This document shows positions 24,548-32,018 of a DNA stretch of 64,000 nt, piece after piece. The first letter of the stretch is position 1. Each line of letters opens with the position of its first letter. A program made the position numbers and the translations under genes. The notes under the pieces were generated by a model. That model had not been told where the DNA came from. It saw only the letters and a list, made by a program, of their open reading frames with translations, and did no database searches. Source of the stretch: JAOPZW01 sp963835295 (GTDB lineage Bacteria > Actinomycetota > Thermoleophilia > Solirubrobacterales > Solirubrobacteraceae); contig CAWIEX010000012.1 in the NCBI GenBank assembly GCA_963835295.1, positions 744,001 to 808,000 of the forward strand. The letters are read 5' to 3'.

Positions 24548-24553
24548 GGGTAC
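24548..24553 (+). promoter_or_regulatory. GGGTAC box 10 nt before GTG 24564
   Basis: GGGTAC ends 10 nt before the GTG that homology also favours as the start of the Crp/Fnr gene. The two lines of evidence support each other. Confidence 0.5.
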
Positions 24554-24563
24554 GTTTCGGTCA

Positions 24564-25280
24564 GTGTTGCCGTGTCGCGTTCTCGACGAGGACCCCGGTC
24601 TCGCGGGCGACCTGGTTGGAGCGCGTCTCGAGGAGGCGCGACGCCGGTGCCTTGCCGCCGAGACGATCTTCGAGGCGGGACCGTGGAGCCCCGGCGCTGA
24701 AGCCGAGACCGCTCGCGGAGGATACGGCCTGTTGCTCCTCGACGGCCTCATCATCCGGCGCGTCGGCGCGCCGGCGCGATACGCCGCCGAGCTCCTCGGT
24801 CCGGGCGATCTCTTCCGTCCCTGGCAGGTCGACGGCGAGGACACGACGCTTCCGTTCGACGTCCAGTTCACGGTCATCGAACGACTCCGCGTGGCGATCC
24901 TCGATCGAGCCTTCGCTCAGCGCGCCGCCCCGTTCCCCGAGGTTGCGCTCGCGATCGTCGCGCGAGCCATGCAGCGCTCACGCACCCTCGCGGTCCACAT
25001 GGCGATCGTTCACTACCCGCAGGTCCGCAACCGCTTGCTGCTGCTGTTCTCGCACCTCGCGGACCGTTGGGGCCGCGTGACCCCGCAAGGGATCCGAATC
25101 CCGCTGCATCTTCGCCACCACATGCTCGCCGACCTGATCGCGGTCCGGCGACCTTCGGCGACCGCGGCCCTCCAGCAACTCATCGCCGAAGGTCTGGTTC
25201 GACGCGATGAGGAGGGTTTGCTGCTGCAGCCCGACGTCCTGTTCGCGCTCGAGAAGCACCTCGAGGTGCGCGTGAAGTGA
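24564..25280 (+). CDS. Crp/Fnr-family transcriptional regulator
   Basis: The 238-residue protein has an N-terminal cyclic-nucleotide-binding-like barrel (GYGLLLLDGLIIRRV, YAAELLGPGDLFRPWQ), a dimer helix (VALAIVARAMQRSRTLAVHMAIVHYPQVRNRLLLLFSHLADRWG) and a C-terminal winged helix (IRIPLHLRHHMLADLIAVRRPSATAALQQLIAEGLVRRDEEGLLL). Cysteines for an FNR Fe-S cluster are absent and the cAMP phosphate motif is not clear, so the signal is unknown. It lies between carboxylate transporters and an oxidative operon and may control them. The start was moved from an upstream ATG on homology and the GGGTAC box. Confidence 0.8.
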   Translation: MLPCRVLDEDPGLAGDLVGARLEEARRRCLAAETIFEAGPWSPGAEAETARGGYGLLLLDGLIIRRVGAPARYAAELLGPGDLFRPWQVDGEDTTLPFDVQFTVIERLRVAILDRAFAQRAAPFPEVALAIVARAMQRSRTLAVHMAIVHYPQVRNRLLLLFSHLADRWGRVTPQGIRIPLHLRHHMLADLIAVRRPSATAALQQLIAEGLVRRDEEGLLLQPDVLFALEKHLEVRVK

Positions 25281-25448
25281 AGCGCAGGGCGCGCCCCACC
25301 TGAGCTCCGTGGAGCGCAGGCGTCTGGAGCACGGCGCCGCGATGCTGCGCGCGCTTCGTGGTAAGGCTCCGCGCCGGACCGACGGCGGCCGGTCAGGGGG
25401 CTGACCGATTCGGTCGCACGCCCTCCCGACTCGGGAACGGCGTCGATC

Positions 25449-25745
25449 GTGGGACCGGCCCAGCCCCTGCAAGCACGCCTGTCAAAGCGCCACTGGAAGC
25501 TGACTGCGTCGACGCTCGCGCTGTCGGCCGGCGAAGCGATCCTCGTGGCCGAGTGGCCCGGACGCTCGGCGGTCGGCGACGGGTTGGCCGTGATCGATCC
25601 AGGCTGGATCGCGCTGATCGTCGTGCTGACGGCGGTGGCGGTCCTCGGCCACATGACCGCCCACCGCGCCTTCGCTCGTCTTGACGACGGCCCACGAATT
25701 GCGCCGCGGAAGCCGGACCCCGCGCGCGGCGAGGCGATCGGATGA
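25449..25745 (+). CDS. Small one-TM hypothetical protein
   Basis: The 98-residue protein starts at GTG 25449. One or two hydrophobic stretches are visible (LTASTLALSAGEAILVAEW and WIALIVVLTAVAVLGHMTAH), followed by a basic tail. Its stop overlaps the ATG of the enolase-superfamily gene (ATGA at 25742-25745), which supports it being translated. No family is recognised. The 168 nt upstream show no clear promoter. Confidence 0.45.
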   Translation: MGPAQPLQARLSKRHWKLTASTLALSAGEAILVAEWPGRSAVGDGLAVIDPGWIALIVVLTAVAVLGHMTAHRAFARLDDGPRIAPRKPDPARGEAIG

Positions 25746-26839
25746 TCGACGGCGTGAGGGCGACCGCGTATCGGGTCCCGACCGAGACCGATGAGGAGTC
25801 CGACGGCACGCTCGTGTGGGACTCGACCGACCTCGTCGTCGTCGAGGTCACGGCCGGCGAGCACACTGGGCTCGGCTACACCTACTGCCATCCCGCTGCG
25901 CTGCTCGTCATCCAGGACAAGCTCGCCGGCGTCGTGACGGGCCGCGATCCAGCCGCCCCCGAGGCGGCGTGGGCGCAGATGCAGACCGAGATCCGCCAGA
26001 TGGGCCATGCCGGCATCGCCCAGATGGCGGTCTCCGCGGTCGATATCGCCCTATGGGATCTCAAAGCGCGTCTCGTCGATCGCTGCCTGGCCGATGTGCT
26101 CTCGCGTTGGCGCGACAGCACGCCCATCTACGGGTCAGGCGGGTTCTGCAACTACTCCGACGACCTGCTCAGACGTCAGCTCGAGCACTGGGTGCAGGAG
26201 GGCTGCTCGTCGGTCAAGCTGAAGGTCGGCCGCGACAAGCCGCGCGACGCCGAGCGCGTCGCCGCCGCGCGTGACGCGGTGGGCGAGGACGTCGAGCTCA
26301 TGGTCGACGGCAACGGCGCGTACACGCCCAAGGAGGCGCTGTACTGGTCGCAGCGCTTCGCGACCGACTTCGGCGTGACCTACTTCGAGGAGCCTCTCAC
26401 CTCGGAGGACCTCGACGGCCTGCGGCTCGTGCGCGAGCGCGGGCCGGTGGGGCTCAGCGTCGCGGCCGGCGAGTACGGCTGGGACCTTCCCTACTTCCAG
26501 CGCATGCTCGACGCCGGCGCGGTGGACATCCTGCAGGCCGACGTCACCCGCTGCGGCGGTATCACCAACATGCTGCGCGTCGACGCCTTGTGCAAGGCGC
26601 GCTCGATGCCGTTCTCGGCGCACTGCTGTCCGGCGGTCACGGCGCACGTCGGGTGCGCGATGGAGTCGCTCGTCCACGCCGAGTACTTCTTCGATCACCT
26701 GCGCATCGAAGGGATGCTCTTCGACGGCACGCTGCAGCCGCAGGGCGGCGCGCTCACCCCCGACCCCGGCCGCCCTGGCCTCGGGCTCGAATTGCGGCGC
26801 GCCGACGCCCATCGCTATCAGGTCAGCGTCGCCGGATAG
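25742..26839 (+). CDS. Enolase-superfamily enzyme (mandelate racemase / muconate-lactonizing branch)
   Basis: The 365-residue protein has an N-terminal capping domain and a C-terminal barrel. Visible catalytic features are the KxK base (VKLKVGRD, Lys159/Lys161), metal ligands Asp189 (MVDGN), Glu216 or Glu217 (YFEEP) and Glu244 (AAGEYG), the ADVTRCGG strand near 267, and a His in FSAHCCPAVTAH (294/302). This pattern suits an acid-sugar dehydratase or a racemase/epimerase; the substrate cannot be read. It lies upstream of a large FAD/Fe-S oxidoreductase, so it may feed an alpha-hydroxy or keto acid to it. Confidence 0.85.
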   Translation: MIDGVRATAYRVPTETDEESDGTLVWDSTDLVVVEVTAGEHTGLGYTYCHPAALLVIQDKLAGVVTGRDPAAPEAAWAQMQTEIRQMGHAGIAQMAVSAVDIALWDLKARLVDRCLADVLSRWRDSTPIYGSGGFCNYSDDLLRRQLEHWVQEGCSSVKLKVGRDKPRDAERVAAARDAVGEDVELMVDGNGAYTPKEALYWSQRFATDFGVTYFEEPLTSEDLDGLRLVRERGPVGLSVAAGEYGWDLPYFQRMLDAGAVDILQADVTRCGGITNMLRVDALCKARSMPFSAHCCPAVTAHVGCAMESLVHAEYFFDHLRIEGMLFDGTLQPQGGALTPDPGRPGLGLELRRADAHRYQVSVAG

Positions 26840-26879
26840 GCTCCGAGCGGCGCGAGAGCACGAACCGGAGGACTCGAAC

Positions 26880-29800
26880 GTGGCGACCATCGCGAAGGTT
26901 CCCGCCCAGACCGAACAGGGCACGCAGCGCCGTGCGCAACCCGTGAACGTCGGCCGCCTCAAGCGCCGCCTGGAGCGCACAGTCACCGGCGGCGAGGTGC
27001 GCTTCGACGCCGGGACGCGGGCGATCTACGCCAACGACTCGTCCAACTTCCGGCAGGTGCCCTTGGGGGTCGTGGTGCCGCGTACCGTCGAGGACATCGT
27101 CGCGACCCATGCGGCGTGTGCCGAATTCGGCGCTCCGATCGTCAACCGCGGCGGTGGTACCAGCCTCTCGGGCGAGACCGTCAACCGCGCCATCGTCATC
27201 GATACGTCGAAGTACATGACGTGGATCGGCGACGTCGGCGTAGAGCGCGGGACGGTCCGCTGCCAGCCGGGCGCGATCAACGAGCACGTCAACGAGAAGA
27301 CCGGCGAGCAGGCCAACCTCGTCTTCGGCCCCGATCCCTCCACGCACGACCGCTGCACCATCGGCGGCAACCTCGGCAACAACTCGTGCGGCATCCACTC
27401 AGTGCAGTCCCAGCTCTATGGACCTGGCCCGCGCTTCTCGGACTGCGTCCGCGAGCTGGAGGTCGTGACCTACGACGGCGAACGCTTCCGGGTCGGCATC
27501 GGCGAGGAGGGCCACCTCGACGAGATCATCGCCGCGGGCGGCCGCAAGGGAGAGATCTATGCCGCGCTGCGCGACCTCCGCGACCGCTACGCCGAGGTGA
27601 TCCGCGAGCGGATGAAGCCGGTCGAGGAGCTGCCGCGCCGGGTCTCCGGCTACAACCTCGACGAGCTGCTGCCCGAGCGCGGGTTCAACGTCGCGCGCGC
27701 GCTCGTCGGGACGGAGAGCACGTGCGTCACGTTCACCGAGGTCGAGATCGAGCTCATGCCAGCGATGCTCAAGCGCACGCTGGTCATCGTGGAGTACGAC
27801 GACCTGCCGGTCGCCGGCGACGACGTCCAGGAGATCATCGACCGGTTCAGGCCGATCGGGCTGGAGGGCCTCGACAAGCGGCTGATCTGGGAGCAGCAGG
27901 AGCAGGGCAAGCACGAGGAAGGCATCGAGGAGCTGCCCGAGGCCGACCACGGCGAGGCGTGGCTCCTCGTCCAGTTCGGCGCCGACAGCGCAGAGGAATC
28001 CGAGGCCAAGGCGCAGGACTTCCGCCGATGGCTGGTCGACGACAAGGGCTACGCGGCCGACCGCATCGCGATCGAGCGCAGCGCCCAAGAGGGCGGCAAG
28101 AGCGGCGCGGTGTGGGAGGTGCGCGAGGGCGGCCTCGGCGCGACCGCCTTCCCGCCCGACGACAAGGACCACTGGCCCGGCTGGGAGGACTCCGCGGTGC
28201 CGCCCGATCAGGTCGGCCCATACCTGCGCGACCTGCGCAAGCTGTTCGACAAGTACGGCTTCGTCGCGGCGACCTACGGCCACTTCGGCCAGGGCTGCAT
28301 CCACTGCCGCATCGGCTTCGACCTGCGCACGGCCGAGGGCATCAAGACGTATCGGAAGTTCCTCGACGAGGCGAGCGACCTCGTCATCGCCTACGGCGGC
28401 TCGCTCTCCGGCGAGCACGGCGACGGGCAGCAGCGCGCCGAGTTGCTCGTCAAGCAGTACGGGCCCGAGCTCATCCAGGCCTTCCGCGAGTTCAAGCGGA
28501 TCTGGGACCCCGAGGGCAAGATGAACCCAGGCAAGGTGGTCGACCCGTTCCCGCTGGACACCAACCTGAAGCTCGGTCCCGATTACAACCCGACGCGGCC
28601 GCAGGTGAGGTTTGCCTACGCCCAGGACGGAGGCGACTTCGCCCACGCCACGCTGCGCTGCGTCGGCGTCGGCAAGTGCCGTGTGACCAGCGACGTCGAG
28701 CAGGTGATGTGCCCGAGCTACCAGGTCACGCGCGAGGAGGAGCACAGCACGCGCGGTCGCGCACGGATCCTTTGGGAGATGCTGCGCGGCGAGGTCATCA
28801 CCGACGGCTGGCAGAGCAAGGACGTCTACGAGGCGCTCGATCTCTGCCTGGCGTGCAAGGGCTGCACGAACGACTGCCCCGTCAACGTCGACATGCCGAC
28901 CTACAAGGCGGAGTTCCTCTACCACCATTTCAAGAGCCCGCGGCGCTGGCGGCCGCGGTACGCGTACGCCTTCGGCTTCATCGACCAGGCGGCGCGGCTG
29001 GCCTCTCGCTTCCCCGAGGTGGTCAACCTCGCCACGCAGACGCCGGGCGCGGCGCGGATCGCCAAGCTCGCGGCCGGGATGGACGGCGCGCGCCGTATTC
29101 CGGCGTTCGCCCCGATGACGCTGCAGGACTGGTTCGCGCGTCGCGCGCCCGTCAACCCGAACGGCCCTCGCGTCGTGCTCTGGCCCGACACGTTCAACAA
29201 CCACTTCCACACGGACGTCGGCGTGGCGTGCGTCGAGGCGCTCGAGGCGGCGGGCTGGCAGGTCGCGATGCCAGCGGGACACGTGTGCTGCGGCCGCCCG
29301 CTGTACGACTACGGCTTCCTCGACATGGCCGAGCGCTACCTGCGCCGCACGCTCGACGTCCTGCGCGACGACATCCGCGCAGGCACGCCGATCGTCGGGA
29401 TGGAGCCCAGCTGCGTGGCCGTGTTCAAGGACGAGCTGCCCAAGATGCTGCCGCACGATGACGACGGCAAGCGCCTGCTGGGCTGCATCCATCACTGGAG
29501 CGACTTCTTCGAGTCCTTCGAGGTCGACGTGCCGATGCTCGACCGTCGGGCGCTCCTATGGGGACACTGCCACCACAAGGCCACGGGCGGAATGGACCCC
29601 GAGCAGAAGCTGTTGGCCCGTATGGGGCTCGAGGTGCAACCCGTCAACGGCGGATGCTGCGGCCTGGCGGGCTCATGGGGCTTCGAGGCGGGCAAGCACG
29701 AGATCTCCATGCAATGCGGCGAGCAGGGGCTGCTGCCGGCGGTCCGCTCAGCGGCGGGAGAGGCGGTGATCGTCGCCGACGGCTTCTCGTGCAAGACCCA

Positions 29801-30035
29801 GATCGAGCAGGCCGGCGTAGGACGGCGCGCGCTGCACGTCGCGCAGGTCATGAAGCTCGCTCGTGAGCAAGGCACCGCAGGCCCCGCCGGCGTTGCGCCC
29901 GAGGAGGCCATCGGTGACGGCCGCCCCGAGGCCCCGCCGGAGCTCAAGCGCAAGCGCAAGGCGACGCTCGTCGCGACGGCTGCGGCGACGGTCGGGGCGA
30001 TCGCCGGCGGCGCGGCGGCGATTCGGCGATCGTGA
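26880..30035 (+). CDS. FAD-linked and Fe-S oxidoreductase, GlcD-GlpC fusion (YdiJ-like)
   Basis: The 1051-residue protein starts at GTG 26880, after CCGGAGGA. Residues 40-560 are an FAD-linked oxidase of the GlcD/D-lactate dehydrogenase type (NRGGGTSLSGETVN, TIGGNLGNNSCGIHS, SGYNLDELLPE, YGGSLSGEHGDGQ, MNPGKVVDPF). Next comes a ferredoxin part (CVGVGKC, CLACKGCTNDCPV), then two CCG domains (HVCCGRPLYDYG, GGCCGLAGSWGF). Such fusions oxidise D-2-hydroxy acids (lactate, glycolate, hydroxyglutarate) and pass electrons to quinone or another carrier; the substrate is inferred. A basic, Ala-rich tail with a hydrophobic stretch (TLVATAAATVGAIAGGAAA) may attach it to the membrane. Confidence 0.88.
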   Translation: MATIAKVPAQTEQGTQRRAQPVNVGRLKRRLERTVTGGEVRFDAGTRAIYANDSSNFRQVPLGVVVPRTVEDIVATHAACAEFGAPIVNRGGGTSLSGETVNRAIVIDTSKYMTWIGDVGVERGTVRCQPGAINEHVNEKTGEQANLVFGPDPSTHDRCTIGGNLGNNSCGIHSVQSQLYGPGPRFSDCVRELEVVTYDGERFRVGIGEEGHLDEIIAAGGRKGEIYAALRDLRDRYAEVIRERMKPVEELPRRVSGYNLDELLPERGFNVARALVGTESTCVTFTEVEIELMPAMLKRTLVIVEYDDLPVAGDDVQEIIDRFRPIGLEGLDKRLIWEQQEQGKHEEGIEELPEADHGEAWLLVQFGADSAEESEAKAQDFRRWLVDDKGYAADRIAIERSAQEGGKSGAVWEVREGGLGATAFPPDDKDHWPGWEDSAVPPDQVGPYLRDLRKLFDKYGFVAATYGHFGQGCIHCRIGFDLRTAEGIKTYRKFLDEASDLVIAYGGSLSGEHGDGQQRAELLVKQYGPELIQAFREFKRIWDPEGKMNPGKVVDPFPLDTNLKLGPDYNPTRPQVRFAYAQDGGDFAHATLRCVGVGKCRVTSDVEQVMCPSYQVTREEEHSTRGRARILWEMLRGEVITDGWQSKDVYEALDLCLACKGCTNDCPVNVDMPTYKAEFLYHHFKSPRRWRPRYAYAFGFIDQAARLASRFPEVVNLATQTPGAARIAKLAAGMDGARRIPAFAPMTLQDWFARRAPVNPNGPRVVLWPDTFNNHFHTDVGVACVEALEAAGWQVAMPAGHVCCGRPLYDYGFLDMAERYLRRTLDVLRDDIRAGTPIVGMEPSCVAVFKDELPKMLPHDDDGKRLLGCIHHWSDFFESFEVDVPMLDRRALLWGHCHHKATGGMDPEQKLLARMGLEVQPVNGGCCGLAGSWGFEAGKHEISMQCGEQGLLPAVRSAAGEAVIVADGFSCKTQIEQAGVGRRALHVAQVMKLAREQGTAGPAGVAPEEAIGDGRPEAPPELKRKRKATLVATAAATVGAIAGGAAAIRRS

Positions 30036-30150
30036 CCCCGAAGAGCCCGAGGGCCACCGCGCCGGCCACGCCGCAAGGACGCATGGCGTCGATCGTCGTC
30101 GCGCCCCGCTGTCAGCAAGACGACCGCCTTCACGCCGCGGGCGCGCGGCG

Positions 30151-30156
30151 GGGTAG
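30151..30156 (+). promoter_or_regulatory. GGGTAG box upstream of the iron-protein gene
   Basis: GGGTAG lies 42 nt before ATG 30199. The leader would contain an AAGGGGGAAG ribosome site. The site is compatible with the SigB/SigF-type class but its spacing is less diagnostic. Confidence 0.3.
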
Positions 30157-30198
30157 CCGCTCGAAGAGCCGTCTACGCACGCCACGAAGGGGGAAGCG

Positions 30199-30756
30199 AT
30201 GAGTGAGCACCGCAGTGGTCCGCCGATGGACCCGAACACCGACGAGGCCTCTCCCGCCCAGCTCGACGCGGCGTGGGCGCAGGGCGAGGCCTATGGGCGC
30301 GCTGTCGCGCTCATGACCAGCACCATCGCCTACGACGGCGGCGAGCAGCAGGCCGGCGACTACCTGATCGGCTACGCGGTCGAGGAGGCCGAGGGGATGT
30401 ACGACTGGGTCGACGGCGAGCTGAGATGGCGCGAGCCGCAGGACGAGAACCTGCATCTCGAGATCACTGTCCGCGACGCGTCCGACGGCCGGTTCGTCCC
30501 CGCAGCCCGGGTCATCGCCACGCTGATCGATGCCGATGGTCGAGAGGTCGGCACGCACGAGCAGCCACTGCTGTGGCATCCGATGCTCTACCACTACGGT
30601 CGCAACTGGCGGGTCCCGAGCGACGGCGAATACATCCTCCGAGTGCGGATCGAGCCGCCGCGCTTCTCGCGCCACGACGACGTCAACGGCCGTCGGTTCG
30701 TCGACGCCGCCGCCGTCGAGTTCACCCGCGTCACGGTCCGTCGTGGCCGAAGCTGA
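30199..30756 (+). CDS. P19/Tp34-like iron-transport domain protein
   Basis: The 185-residue protein matches the P19/Tp34 periplasmic metal-binding fold: YLIGYAVEEAEGMYDWVDGE, NLHLEITVRDASDGRFVPAARV, HPMLYHYGRNWRVPSDGEYILRVRIEPPRFSRHD. Members bind Cu/Fe via Met/His residues and assist ferrous iron uptake with FTR1-type permeases. No signal peptide and no permease neighbour are visible, so this copy may act in the cytoplasm. The last codons lie inside a 19-bp tandem repeat, which replaced or extended the native C-terminus. Confidence 0.75.
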   Translation: MSEHRSGPPMDPNTDEASPAQLDAAWAQGEAYGRAVALMTSTIAYDGGEQQAGDYLIGYAVEEAEGMYDWVDGELRWREPQDENLHLEITVRDASDGRFVPAARVIATLIDADGREVGTHEQPLLWHPMLYHYGRNWRVPSDGEYILRVRIEPPRFSRHDDVNGRRFVDAAAVEFTRVTVRRGRS

Positions 30757-30820
30757 CGCTCGCGGCCGAAGCTGACGCTCGCGGCCGAAGCTGCCGCTCG
30801 CGGCCGAAGCTGACGCGCGC
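30745..30820. repeat. Four tandem 19-bp units
   Basis: The unit GGCCGAAGCTGACGCTCGC is repeated four times without spacers: copies 1 and 2 are identical, copies 3 and 4 differ by one base each. It starts inside the iron-protein gene and supplies its TGA stop (30754-30756). Confidence 0.9.
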
Positions 30821-30918
30821 GGTCGCCTGCGTGTCGGTCCGCCGCGCCCGAGACGTACATCGCCGACGAGGGCGGGGCACCGCGCGGCGGCCAGCGCAGA
30901 CGGCGGTGCCGGCGCAGG

Positions 30919-31920
30919 CTAGCCGCGGCCGAGCCCTGTCCTCGCTGCGATGGCGGTGGCCGCGACCGCCGCGGTCGCTGCGGCCGCCAAGGGGCGCCGG
31001 CGCTTCGTGAACCACAGCTGGGGGCTGCGTGCGTGCGCCATGGCGTCGAAGGGACCGCGTGCGCCGGGATCGCCAGGTGGGGCGTCGAAGAGGTTGTCGA
31101 TCCGATTCGGCGACTTTGGGTGGTCGGTCTGCTGGGAGTCGATGGCTGTACGCGCGAGGTAGCGCTCGGCCAGCCACGGAGCCAGCTTGTTGCCCCAGGT
31201 GGTGTACAGCGAAGGCACGCCAACGAACACCTCGCGCCGACGATGATGCGCGGCCCAGTGCACTGCGTCGGCCGCGACCTCCGGCTGGTAGACGGGCGGG
31301 ACCGGCATCGGGACGTTCGGCAGCTTGTCGCGCGCGTGCTCGAACTGGGGGGTGTTCAAGCCGGGCAGCTGCACCATCGTGACGTGGACGCGGCTGCCGC
31401 GGTGGCGCAGCTCGCAGCGCAGCGACTCCTGAAAGCCCTTGATCGCGTGCTTGGCACCGCAGTACGGCGACTGCAGGGGGATACCGCGGTACGCCATCGC
31501 CGAGCCGACCTGCACGATCGTCCCGCCATCGCGCGGCAGCATCCTGCGCAGCGCCGCGAGTGTCCCCCACACGGTGCCCAGGTAGGTGACCTCCGTCGCG
31601 CGGCGGAACTCGTCGGGCTCGATGTCGTCGAAGTAGGCGAAGACCGTGGTCATGGCGTCGTTGACCCACACGTCGATCGGGCCGAACGCCTCCTCGACGG
31701 CTTGGGCGCTCGCGTCGACGGCCGCCGGGTCAGCGACGTCGGCCGGCAGCGCCAGCGCTCGGCCGCCGGCCGCCTCGACCTCGCGTCGCGCGGCATCCAG
31801 GCCGTCGCGACCGCGCGCGACCAGGCCGATCGACACGCCGGGCGCCGCGAACCGGCGTACGATCGCGCGGCCCACGCCACTCGAGGCTCCAGTGACGACC
31901 ACGACTTCGTTGCGCGCCAT
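30919..31920 (-). CDS. Short-chain dehydrogenase/reductase
   Basis: The 333-residue protein is an SDR: the NAD(P) loop TGASSGVG at residues 9-16, VNDAM (the NAG position), catalytic Ser in VGSAMAYRG and the YCGAK pair (Tyr-x-x-x-Lys). The C-terminal 100 residues, including WGNKLAPWLAERYLARTAIDSQQTD and a final hydrophobic stretch (LAAAATAAVAATAIAA), are longer than a minimal SDR and may anchor it to the membrane. ATG 31920 was chosen because GGGTAG ends exactly 10 nt upstream. It is divergent from the GH15 gene. Substrate unknown. Confidence 0.88.
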   Translation of the reverse strand: MARNEVVVVTGASSGVGRAIVRRFAAPGVSIGLVARGRDGLDAARREVEAAGGRALALPADVADPAAVDASAQAVEEAFGPIDVWVNDAMTTVFAYFDDIEPDEFRRATEVTYLGTVWGTLAALRRMLPRDGGTIVQVGSAMAYRGIPLQSPYCGAKHAIKGFQESLRCELRHRGSRVHVTMVQLPGLNTPQFEHARDKLPNVPMPVPPVYQPEVAADAVHWAAHHRRREVFVGVPSLYTTWGNKLAPWLAERYLARTAIDSQQTDHPKSPNRIDNLFDAPPGDPGARGPFDAMAHARSPQLWFTKRRRPLAAAATAAVAATAIAARTGLGRG

Positions 31921-31930
31921 GTCCGTGGCG

Positions 31931-31936
31931 CTACCC
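31931..31936 (-). promoter_or_regulatory. GGGTAG box 10 nt before ATG 31920 (SDR)
   Basis: Minus-strand GGGTAG ends 10 nt before the start codon. GACCGACC lies 22-26 nt further upstream. The opposite strand carries a matching box for the GH15 gene 68 nt away. Confidence 0.5.
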
Positions 31937-32003
31937 ACGCTGACCATGCCCGCGCGACGGTCGGTCAGCCTGCCGACCGCCTGACGATGCCCCGGGGTCC
32001 GCC

Positions 32004-32009
32004 GGGTAG
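32004..32009 (+). promoter_or_regulatory. GGGTAG box 9 nt before GTG 32019 (GH15)
   Basis: GGGTAG ends 9 nt before GTG 32019 and directly abuts GTG 32010. The fixed 9-10 nt spacing elsewhere favours 32019 as the real start. GACC sits at 31975-31978. Confidence 0.5.
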
Positions 32010-32018
32010 GTGCCATAC

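Noticed and set aside
27399..29495. A 698-residue open frame antisense to the FAD/Fe-S oxidoreductase
   Set aside because: Composition is that of a shadow frame, and the sense strand is fully accounted for by conserved motifs.
30745..30820. CRISPR-like repeat array
   Set aside because: The units are only 19 bp and directly adjacent with no spacers, and no cas genes are near.
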